A DNA stretch of 5,552 nucleotides from Actinomycetota bacterium (GTDB taxonomy: Bacteria > Acidobacteriota > Blastocatellia > Chloracidobacteriales > Chloracidobacteriaceae), in the NCBI GenBank assembly GCA_013298335.1, contig JAAFHI010000182.1, positions 1,222 through 6,773 of the forward strand, read 5' to 3'. This document shows, piece by piece, positions 1 through 4,773 of this stretch. The position numbers and the translations under genes are program-made. The stretch's first letter is position 1, and each line of letters begins with the position of its first letter. The notes beneath the pieces were generated by a model, which was not told the origin of the DNA, made no database searches, and saw nothing but the letters and a program-made list of their open reading frames with translations.

Positions 1-5
1 ATTTT

Positions 6-133
6 ACTGGAAGAGAGATTTAGATTGGAAAGCGTGTTGTTTCAATGGTTTGAATGAATATTCCACGCAGGTTCCTTGCTCGAAGACTCGCAGCATCGGG
101 GGCTATCCGCGAACACCCGCCTCGCGGGTTCAG
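6..133 (+). repeat. Diverged second copy of the 180-374 element, opposite orientation, possibly cut by the window edge
   Basis: This stretch aligns with the reverse complement of the element at 180-374. Positions 33-56 match the complement of 308-331 at 23 of 24 bases, and 78-91 match the complement of 267-280 at 14 of 14. Weaker similarity continues through 92-106 (catcgggggcta against catccgaggcta), and the stretch ends in the same gggttca as the other copy. To the left, similarity fades to the short block ggaaa at 28-32 and perhaps atttt at 2-6, so the true left end may lie outside the window. It appears shortened by roughly 40 bases near its right end. A small perfect stem, acccgc-ctc-gcgggt (115-129), lies at that end. 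No coding capacity is evident. The extent is approximate. Confidence 0.6.
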
Positions 134-186
134 GAGAGTTGAGAATTGAGCGTTTTCGTTTCTCCACTCTCAATTCTCCTGAACCC
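126..186. repeat. Long imperfect hairpin joining the two repeat copies
   Basis: Arms 126-150 and 162-186 are inverted repeats around an 11-base loop (151-161). Pairs 126-137 with 175-186 are perfect (gggttcaggaga against tctcctgaaccc). A G-T pair at 138/174, six more pairs and two mismatches (145/167 and 147/165) follow inward. The outer ends overlap the gggttca ends of both repeat copies, so this is the tail-to-tail junction of the two elements. It lies about 215 bases beyond the stop codon of the fusion gene. No U-run follows the stem in either transcript direction, so it is not a standard intrinsic terminator. It could protect a 3' end, but nothing in the sequence shows that. Confidence 0.7.
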
Positions 187-374
187 ACCGGATTTTGTGG
201 GGGAAAAATCGTGGTCCGGATTGGAAGCCGCCGGAGGCGCGCGAAAGATCGTTAGCCTCGGATGGAGCGAGTCTTCGAGCGGAATCCGAGGGAATGACGA
301 CGCAAAACATTCAAATCATTGAAACAACACGGTTTCCACCGGGATTTTCCGGCCCACAAAATCCGGTGGGTTCA
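180..374 (-). mobile_element. MITE-like non-coding element, 195 bp, with 22-bp perfect terminal inverted repeats
   Basis: Positions 180-201 and 353-374 are perfect 22-base inverted repeats that begin tgaaccca and end with the motif ttttgtggg. Each end can also fold on its own. Bases 336-348 pair with 358-369 with one bulge, and 185-188 plus 191-196 pair with 205-214 with a two-base bulge. The body has another stem (256-263 with 284-291). Just outside the ends lies a 12-base direct repeat, actctcaattct, at 166-177 and 378-389, which could be a target-site duplication but sits 2-3 bases away from the repeat ends. No transposase is present. An open frame runs across the element (195-446) but has no recognisable protein features. 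Size, terminal repeats and the inverted partial copy at the left fit a non-autonomous mobile or REP-like repeat. Orientation is given as the strand opposite to the left-hand copy. Confidence 0.6.
336..369 (-). terminator. Stem-loop just downstream of the cysteine operon, possible transcript end
   Basis: In the minus-strand transcript, about 31 bases after the stop of the fusion gene, 369-358 pair with 348-336 (ccaccggatttt against aaaatcccggtgg), giving a 12-pair stem with one bulged base and a 9-base loop. The position suits the end of the operon. Only a weak, interrupted U-rich stretch follows (gtgttgttt, 328-320), so it does not look like a classical intrinsic terminator. The stem is part of the right end of the repeat element, so its role in termination may be incidental. 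Confidence 0.3.
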
Positions 375-399
375 GCAACTCTCAATTCTTCACATCGCC

Positions 400-1869
400 T
401 CAGTACTTCGGCACGCTCGGATCGACGTCGTTCGACCATGCGGTGATGCCGCCGGTGAGGTTGATGAGCGTTCCGGCAAAGCCCGCTTCCTTGAGCTGGG
501 CGATGGCCTTGGCGCTGCGTCCGCCCAGCTTGCAGTGGACGACCGTCGTGCGCGTCGGGTCGATTTCGTCCTTGCGGGCCACCACCTGACCGAGCGGAAT
601 CAGCTTCGTGCCGGGAATGCGCCCGATTTCGAATTCGTGCGGCTCGCGGACGTCGATGATTTGCAGGTATTCGCCCGCGTCGATGCGGCTCTTGAGTTCG
701 GTCGCGGTGATTTCCGTGATTTCGTCAACCGTCGTGGTCGAACCGGCGGGCGGCTTGAGGCCGCAGAATTCCTCGTAATCCACCAATTCCTTGATCGTCG
801 CGTGTTCGCCGCAGAGCGGGCAGGCCGGATTCTTGCGGAGTTTCAATTCGCGGAACTTCATCTTCCACGCATCGAAGAGGAGCAGGCGTCCGACGAGCAG
901 GTCGCCGCCGCCGAGGATGATCTTGATGGTTTCGTTGGCCTGAATCGCGCCGACGATGCCGGGCAGTACGCCGAGCACGCCGCCTTCCGCGCACGAGGGC
1001 ACGAGTCCCGGCGGGGGCGGTTCGGGGTAGAGGCAGCGGTAGCACGGGCCGCCGTGGTCGGGCCAGAACACGCTCGCCTGACCTTCAAAGCGGAAAATCG
1101 AGCCGTAGACGTTGGGTTTTTTCAGCAGCACCGCCGCGTCGTTCACGAGGTAGCGCGTCGGGAAGTTGTCGGTCCCGTCCACGACCACGTCGTATTCCTT
1201 GACCAGTTCGAGCGCGTTGCGGCTCGTCAACTGGGTTTCATAGGAATCAATCGTGATCTTCGGATTGATGTCGAGCAGGCGGTCCTTGGCCGACGCGATC
1301 TTCGGGCGTCCGATGTCCTTCGTGCCGTGGATGATCTGGCGCTGGAGGTTCGAGGCGTCCACGGTGTCGAAATCGACGATGCCGATGGTTCCGACGCCCG
1401 CCGCCGCGAGATACATCCCGAGCGGCGCGCCGAGTCCGCCAGTGCCGATCATCAGCACCCGCGCGTTCTTGAGCTTGCGTTGACCTTCGAGGCCGACCTC
1501 GGGAAGAATCAGGTGGCGGCTGTAGCGCGCGTATTCGTCGGTCGTCAGTTCCGGCAAATCATTTTTTTTTTGCGCCGGGCTTTCGCCGACGGCGCTGCCG
1601 CCCGCGATGGACGGCACGATCATCACCGTTTCGCCATCCTTGAGCGGCGTGTCGAGCCCTTCCTGCGCGCGGATGTCTTCATCCCCGACGTAGACGTTGA
1701 TGAAGCTGCGCAACTGGTTCTGTTCATTGAAGAGATGCTTCTTCAACTCGCCGTGCTGCGCGGCCAGGGATTTCAGGGCTTCCCCGGCGGTAATGCCCGT
1801 CACTTCGATTTCGGCGTTGCCGCCCGAGAATTGCCGCAGCGCGGTCGGAATCAATACGGTGATTGCCAT
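400..1869 (-). CDS. Fusion protein: CysO/MoaD-like sulfur carrier + MoeB/ThiF adenylyltransferase + rhodanese
   Basis: This 489-residue cytoplasmic protein has three domains. Residues 1-91 are a MoaD/ThiS-type ubiquitin-like carrier ending in PSIAGG, with the Gly-Gly at 90-91. Residues about 108-355 are a MoeB/ThiF (E1-like) domain with the nucleotide loop GTGGLG at 142-147, the NLQRQ motif at 174-178, DGTDN at 231-235 and two zinc-binding pairs (C276/C279 and C350/C353). C293 in PSCAEGGVLG lies where Uba4/MOCS3 proteins carry a conserved cysteine. Residues about 385-489 are a single rhodanese domain with active-site loop CKLGGR at 446-451. In the known family chemistry, the ThiF domain adenylates the carrier C-terminus and the rhodanese persulfide converts it to a thiocarboxylate. 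In Mycobacterium the equivalents are separate CysO and MoeZ. Here the Gly-Gly is internal, followed by a linker of about 16 residues, so processing or truncation is needed to expose it. The ATG lies 7 bases after mec with only a weak GAAG-like ribosome site, suggesting coupling. The gene is intact. Because mec and cysM are beside it, cysteine synthesis is more likely than molybdopterin or thiamine synthesis, though sharing is possible. Confidence 0.92.
   Translation of the reverse strand: MAITVLIPTALRQFSGGNAEIEVTGITAGEALKSLAAQHGELKKHLFNEQNQLRSFINVYVGDEDIRAQEGLDTPLKDGETVMIVPSIAGGSAVGESPAQKKNDLPELTTDEYARYSRHLILPEVGLEGQRKLKNARVLMIGTGGLGAPLGMYLAAAGVGTIGIVDFDTVDASNLQRQIIHGTKDIGRPKIASAKDRLLDINPKITIDSYETQLTSRNALELVKEYDVVVDGTDNFPTRYLVNDAAVLLKKPNVYGSIFRFEGQASVFWPDHGGPCYRCLYPEPPPPGLVPSCAEGGVLGVLPGIVGAIQANETIKIILGGGDLLVGRLLLFDAWKMKFRELKLRKNPACPLCGEHATIKELVDYEEFCGLKPPAGSTTTVDEITEITATELKSRIDAGEYLQIIDVREPHEFEIGRIPGTKLIPLGQVVARKDEIDPTRTTVVHCKLGGRSAKAIAQLKEAGFAGTLINLTGGITAWSNDVDPSVPKY
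1559..1595 (-). other. Candidate programmed slippage site: hairpin + A10 + UGA in the domain linker
   Basis: On the coding strand, bases 1571-1562 are ten consecutive A residues. In frame they read CAA AAA AAA AAU (Gln100-Lys-Lys-Asn103). Directly before them, 1595-1572 can fold into a GC-only stem: GCGCCG pairs with CGGCGC, then a two-base UC bulge, then GGC pairs with GCC around a GAAA tetraloop. Directly after the A run comes U-G-A (1561-1559). A -1 ribosomal shift, or one extra A added by RNA polymerase, would therefore read AAA then stop. The product would be residues 1-102 plus one lysine, which is the whole carrier domain with a short tail and no ThiF or rhodanese. Long A runs followed by an alternative-frame stop are the signature of slippage genes such as dnaX. 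Whether slippage occurs here is inference. Confidence 0.45.
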
Positions 1870-1876
1870 TGGATCT

Positions 1877-2302
1877 TCAGCCTTTCACGAGTTCTTCTGA
1901 ATTGAATTTCGAGCGGTCGTGTTCCATTTCCCACGAAAAGAAGTCGCCCGCCGCGCCTTCCCGAACCGAAACGATGACGTAGGAATAGACCGGCAGCGCG
2001 TGGTCGAGGTCGAAGCCCGAGGGCACCGCCGGGTGATCCGGGTGCGAGTGGTAAAAACCGACGATGTCGAGCTTCTTCGAGCGGGCGTATTTTTCGCCCC
2101 TCATCAGTTCAAGCGGCGTGATGAGGAAGCGGTTTCGTTTGGATTCCTCTTCGCGGGCGTTGGAAATCGGCAGGATTTCGGTGACGGTCTTCTGGCCGTC
2201 CGGCGCGAACGTGCCGAGCATCAGGCCGCAGCATTCATACGGATAGTCGGCCTCGCCGTGTTTTTTGATCTGTTCGATGTGGGTTTCTTCAATCGTCAGC
2301 AT
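1877..2302 (-). CDS. mec: Mec-type JAMM/MPN+ metalloprotease acting on the sulfur carrier
   Basis: This is a 141-residue soluble zinc peptidase of the JAMM (Mov34/MPN/PAD-1) family, close to the usual length of bacterial Mec proteins. The full JAMM set is visible: the catalytic glutamate E23 in PYECCG, the zinc histidines H85 and H87 in YHSHPDHP, then S95 and D98, giving the H-x-H-x7-S-x2-D pattern. In mycobacteria Mec hydrolyses the CysO-cysteine adduct made by CysM and frees cysteine while regenerating the carrier. Related JAMM enzymes such as QbsD trim extra C-terminal residues from carrier proteins. Here it probably does the first job, and may also cut after Gly91 of the fusion encoded next to it. 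It starts 6 bases after the stop of the preceding gene with no recognisable ribosome site, so translation is probably coupled. No signal peptide or membrane segment is seen. Confidence 0.9.
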   Translation of the reverse strand: MLTIEETHIEQIKKHGEADYPYECCGLMLGTFAPDGQKTVTEILPISNAREEESKRNRFLITPLELMRGEKYARSKKLDIVGFYHSHPDHPAVPSGFDLDHALPVYSYVIVSVREGAAGDFFSWEMEHDRSKFNSEELVKG

Positions 2303-2308
2303 GAGGAA

Positions 2309-2920
2309 TCAGTTGGTTTCGACCGAGAGTGAATAGTCGATGTACAGCGCGAGGGTGGCCCCGTCCGTCTGAACGTATTTCAGGTGGTTGGCCAGCCCGG
2401 TGATCTGGAGGCGGGCCTTGCTGCCCGTCCCGAAAACGTCCTCGCACCGTCGGCATTCTGCCTGGATCGCTTTCAAAACTTCCGTCCGGTGGCGTTCGGG
2501 ATTCGAAATTTCAAGTGAAACTTCGCCCGGATGGCATTCGACCTTTCCGAAATCGAAGGCGTTCAGAAACCGCTGCATCAGCGCGGCGCAGGCGTGAACG
2601 TCCGGGGTGGTTTCGGTCAGCGGGACCCGCAGGTGAACGCTCAGACCCGATGCCCCGTTCCCGCTGGAAAAGATCAGTTTGCCGTTGCCCCGCGACCTTC
2701 TGAAATTGCTTCCCGCGGAGGCTTCAAGCGGTGGAAAACTCCTGGCCGATCCGAACAGGCGCGCGATGGTCTGGGAGATTTCCTGCTCCCGCTCCTCGTT
2801 CGTCTTCCGGTTTGAACGAAGGCTGACCGGTAGAAAGGCGAATTCGGCGGGCAGCGTCAGCGCCGCCGCCACCGGCGGCAGTTCGGAATCGCTGATTTCA
2901 AGGATGAAATTCCCGCTCAT
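2309..2920 (-). CDS. Hypothetical protein of unknown family inside the cysteine operon
   Basis: I do not recognise the family of this 203-residue protein. It looks soluble, with no signal peptide or membrane segment. The N-terminal half (1-95) has a charged stretch, RKTNEEREQE (38-47), and a low-complexity Ser/Gly/Asn-rich part (about 66-93). The C-terminal half (95-203) looks like a compact alpha/beta domain. It has four cysteines: C111, C129 (followed by H130) and the pair C156/C159 in ECRRCE. C129-H130 with C156/C159 could bind metal or act as redox or sulfur-relay thiols, but no known zinc signature is matched. The gene lies between cysM and mec with gaps of 9 and 6 bases, and has a good ribosome site, so it is very likely translated as part of the operon. 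A role in this pathway (scaffold, sulfur relay or regulator) is inferred from position only. Confidence 0.8.
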   Translation of the reverse strand: MSGNFILEISDSELPPVAAALTLPAEFAFLPVSLRSNRKTNEEREQEISQTIARLFGSARSFPPLEASAGSNFRRSRGNGKLIFSSGNGASGLSVHLRVPLTETTPDVHACAALMQRFLNAFDFGKVECHPGEVSLEISNPERHRTEVLKAIQAECRRCEDVFGTGSKARLQITGLANHLKYVQTDGATLALYIDYSLSVETN

Positions 2921-2932
2921 TGCGGCTCCTCA
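2921..2932 (-). promoter_or_regulatory. Ribosome binding site of the hypothetical gene, overlapping the cysM stop
   Basis: The coding strand reads TGAGGAGCCGCA and then ATG. The Shine-Dalgarno core GAGGAG overlaps the TGA stop of cysM and is about 6 bases from the ATG at 2920. It is the clearest ribosome site within the four-gene block. It supports this start and suggests that ribosomes finishing cysM can re-initiate here. Confidence 0.7.
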
Positions 2933-3868
2933 CCAGATATCTTCGCTCAGGTAGCGTGACCCGGAGTCGCACAGGATGGTCACGACGACCGAGCCCGCGG
3001 GCAGCCTCCGCGCGAGGCGAACCGCCGCATGGACGTTTCCGCCGGCGCTGACGCCTACAAAGAGTCCTTCCTCGCGGGCCAAACGTCGCATCATTCGCAA
3101 GGCATCGTCCGTATCGACTTCAACAGTTTCGTCGGCGACGCCCGTGTCGTAGATGCCGGGCACGAGCGCGGTCGCCATGTGTTTCATGCCTTCGAGGCCG
3201 TGCATCGGGGAATCGGGCTGCATCGAGACGCACCGAACCTGCGGATTGAAATGCCTGAGGCCGCGCGCCGTGCCGATGAAGGTTCCCGACGTGCCGAGCC
3301 CGGCAATGAAGTGCGTGACGCGGCCATCGGTCTGGCGCTGGATTTCGGGTGCGGTACCTTCGAAGTGCGCCCGCCAGTTGGCGTCGTTGTTGTACTGATC
3401 AGGGTAAAAATATGTGTCAGGTGATTCGGCGGCCATTGCCCTGGCCTTGCGCTGCGCGCCGTCGGTCGCTTCGAGCGGGTCGGTCTCGATGATGTCCGCG
3501 CCGTAAGCCCGAAGAATCTTCTTCCGTTCGAGGCTCGCGTTCTTCGGCAGGCAGAGCGCGACCTTGTAACCGAGCGCCGCGCCGATCATGGCGTAGGCGA
3601 TTCCCGTGTTTCCGCTCGTGGCGTCCAGAATGACCTTGCCCGGCGTGAGTTTTCCCGATTGCTCGCCCGCGAGAATCATCGCGAGCGCGGCGCGATCCTT
3701 GACCGAACCGCCGGGGTTCAGGTGTTCGCCCTTGGCATAGACTTCGACGCCCGCCGGGACGCCCTCCGTTACGCGCTGGAGGCGGAACAGCGGCGTATTG
3801 CCGATGGCGGCAAGCAGGCTTGACCGTTCGGTGAGCGAGGCGCGGAGATTCTGGGTTGACATCGTCAT
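2930..3868 (-). CDS. cysM: CysM-type cysteine synthase (PLP-dependent), carrier-dependent branch likely
   Basis: This is a 312-residue fold-type II PLP enzyme, near the usual CysK/CysM length and with no CBS domain. From the ATG at 3868, the PLP lysine is K57 in GGSVKDR, the substrate loop is TSGNTG (84-89), the phosphate-binding loop is GTSGT (192-196) and the CysM-like segment is YNNDANWRAHFEGTAPEI (159-176). The family transfers sulfide, thiosulfate or carrier-bound sulfur to an activated serine. Linkage to mec and a carrier/ThiF/rhodanese gene argues that it takes sulfur from the thiocarboxylated carrier, as mycobacterial CysM does with O-phosphoserine. K229 (GMKHM) may occupy the place of the arginine that recognises O-phosphoserine there; this alignment is from memory. 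The start is uncertain: ATGs at 3868 and 3862 are both possible and neither has a ribosome site. A GTG at 3892 lies inside the repeat hairpin and is unlikely. It is the first gene of the four-gene block. Confidence 0.92.
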   Translation of the reverse strand: MTMSTQNLRASLTERSSLLAAIGNTPLFRLQRVTEGVPAGVEVYAKGEHLNPGGSVKDRAALAMILAGEQSGKLTPGKVILDATSGNTGIAYAMIGAALGYKVALCLPKNASLERKKILRAYGADIIETDPLEATDGAQRKARAMAAESPDTYFYPDQYNNDANWRAHFEGTAPEIQRQTDGRVTHFIAGLGTSGTFIGTARGLRHFNPQVRCVSMQPDSPMHGLEGMKHMATALVPGIYDTGVADETVEVDTDDALRMMRRLAREEGLFVGVSAGGNVHAAVRLARRLPAGSVVVTILCDSGSRYLSEDIW

Positions 3869-3870
3869 TT

Positions 3871-3940
3871 CAACACAAAGCCACAAAGGCACGAAGACAC
3901 GAAGGAAACCGGTTTTCTGTGCCTTCGTGCCTCCGTGTTC
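3871..3940. repeat. Dispersed 'cacaaaggcacgaag' type inverted-repeat element between the peroxiredoxin and cysM genes
   Basis: The core is an inverted repeat with arms 3882-3900 and 3919-3937 (16 of 19 positions paired) around a GC/AT palindrome, aaaccggttt (3906-3915). Within the left arm, short units repeat in tandem: acacaaag, ccacaaaggc, acgaagacac. From memory this wording is very common in intergenic regions of Planctomycetota, Verrucomicrobiota and other environmental genomes, where its translation gives strings like TKARRHEG. It fills almost all of the gap between the two genes, covers the region where a cysM ribosome site would be expected, and would form a strong hairpin in a read-through transcript. 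It could end or weaken transcription entering cysM, or stabilise the upstream mRNA. In the minus-strand RNA, six U residues (3946-3941) precede the stem rather than follow it, so it is not a standard terminator for that direction. Confidence 0.75.
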
Positions 3941-3946
3941 AAAAAA

Positions 3947-4588
3947 CTAGACGGACTTCTTCGAGAAATACCAATCCGTCACTTCGTAATCCGAGTTCAT
4001 CCGGGCCTCGGCGTCGGCGACCGTCTGCGGCGGCGGCACGATGGCCTTGTCGCCCGGCTGCCAGTTGGCCGGCATCGCGCAGGCGTTGGCTTCCGCCGTC
4101 TGGAGGGCGCCCAGCGCGCGCACGACCTCGTCGATGTTGCGTCCGAGATTCATCGGGTAGTAGATGATGGCGCGGATGACGGCCTTGTCGTCGATGATGA
4201 ACACCGCGCGGACGGTCGCCGTTTCGGAAGCGCCGGGATGGATCAGGCCGTACTTCTGGGCCACTTTCGTGTCGAGGTCGGCGATGACCGGAAACTCGAT
4301 CTTCACGCCGAAGTTATGTTCAATGCTCCGAATCCAGGCGATGTGCGCCGTCACGGAGTCAATCGACAGCCCGATCAGTTGGGCGTTGCGACTCTTGAAC
4401 TCGTCGTTGCGCTTGGCGAATTCGACGAATTCGGTGGTGCAGACCGGGGTGAAATCAGCCGGGTGGGAAAAAAGTACGACCCACTTGCCGGCGAAATCGG
4501 AGAGTTTGATGACACCGTGCGTTGATTTCGCTTCGAACTCTGGTGCCGGGTCGTTAATCCGGGGGATGGATACGGCATTCTCTGTCAT
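3947..4588 (-). CDS. Prx6-type (1-Cys-like) peroxiredoxin
   Basis: This 213-residue cytoplasmic peroxidase of the AhpC/TSA superfamily reduces hydrogen peroxide and organic hydroperoxides. The peroxidatic cysteine is C50 in HPADFTPVCTTEF, with conserved P43 and T47, and R127 (TVRAVF) is the likely active-site arginine. Prx6-group features follow: IIYYPMNLGRN (141-151), then a C-terminal extension with MPANWQPGDKAIVPP (172-186). A second cysteine, C170 in ANACAMP, is present and could form a resolving disulfide, so strict 1-Cys chemistry cannot be assumed. I chose the ATG at 4588 because it has a good ribosome site and gives the family's normal length. A longer in-frame start at 4729 would place the promoter inside the coding region. 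It shares strand with the cysteine operon, 78 bases upstream of cysM, so some co-transcription is possible, and its products may help protect thiol chemistry. It is divergent from the kinase gene. Confidence 0.93.
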   Translation of the reverse strand: MTENAVSIPRINDPAPEFEAKSTHGVIKLSDFAGKWVVLFSHPADFTPVCTTEFVEFAKRNDEFKSRNAQLIGLSIDSVTAHIAWIRSIEHNFGVKIEFPVIADLDTKVAQKYGLIHPGASETATVRAVFIIDDKAVIRAIIYYPMNLGRNIDEVVRALGALQTAEANACAMPANWQPGDKAIVPPPQTVADAEARMNSDYEVTDWYFSKKSV

Positions 4589-4595
4589 TTCGGTT

Positions 4596-4602
4596 ACCTT
4601 TC
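4596..4602 (-). promoter_or_regulatory. Ribosome binding site of the peroxiredoxin gene
   Basis: The coding strand reads GAAAGGT followed by AACCGAA and ATG. The AAGG core sits about 8 bases before the ATG at 4588. It decides in favour of this start over the upstream in-frame start at 4729. Confidence 0.75.
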
Positions 4603-4642
4603 GGAAATTGTGAAGAGTTCGGATGTCTAATAAAACGGCATC

Positions 4643-4672
4643 CTTGTAGGTTATATCGGAAACGGCTGTCAA
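4643..4672 (-). promoter_or_regulatory. Likely sigma-70 promoter of the peroxiredoxin gene
   Basis: On the minus strand a perfect -35 box, TTGACA (4672-4667), is followed after 18 bases by TACAAG (4648-4643), a fair -10 box. Transcription would start near 4636, giving a leader of about 48 bases that contains the ribosome site. Just upstream lie the palindrome ccgactggtcgg (4679-4690) and two copies of ggtcggt (4685-4691 and 4698-4704), which could bind a regulator. No equally good promoter for the divergent kinase gene is seen in the 185-base gap. Confidence 0.5.
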
Positions 4673-4773
4673 GTCCCGCCGACTGGTCGGTCGCGCCGGT
4701 CGGTGGGGAAAAACGGCTTCCACTCCCAACGACGGACGGGCCGGCCGGTTGCCGCCCGAAGCGGGGTTTTATC

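Noticed and set aside
1..399. CRISPR array, tRNA or riboswitch in the gene-free left region
   Set aside because: Repeats are inverted rather than regularly spaced direct repeats, no cloverleaf is found, and the region lies downstream, not upstream, of the neighbouring gene.
195..446. 83-codon open frame on the plus strand
   Set aside because: It lies in the repeat element and runs into the end of the fusion gene on the other strand. It has no ribosome site and no recognisable protein features.
1562..1571. A10 run as a sequencing or assembly frameshift error
   Set aside because: The reading frame is correct on both sides with the length given and joins two complete domains, so no error needs to be assumed.
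1562..1595. Hairpin plus T-run as an intrinsic terminator
   Set aside because: On the plus strand the T-run precedes the stem, and on the minus strand the run is A, not U. Neither orientation makes a terminator, and it lies inside an intact gene.
319..1905. 528-codon open frame on the plus strand opposite the fusion gene
   Set aside because: It is the antisense shadow of a well-supported three-domain protein. Its translation is rich in Arg, Asp, Val and Phe runs with no domain motifs, as expected from high-GC antisense frames.
3869..3892. GTG start of cysM giving MPLWLCVE at the N-terminus
   Set aside because: These residues come from the dispersed repeat; the ATG at 3868 or 3862 is more likely.
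3856..4167. 103-codon plus-strand frame beginning with the HKATKARRHEG string
   Set aside because: It is translation of the intergenic repeat followed by antisense of the peroxiredoxin gene. Such strings are frequent spurious predictions.
4589..4729. N-terminal extension of the peroxiredoxin by 47 residues
   Set aside because: It would include the TTGACA promoter and the ribosome site, has no homology to peroxiredoxins, and exceeds the family's length.
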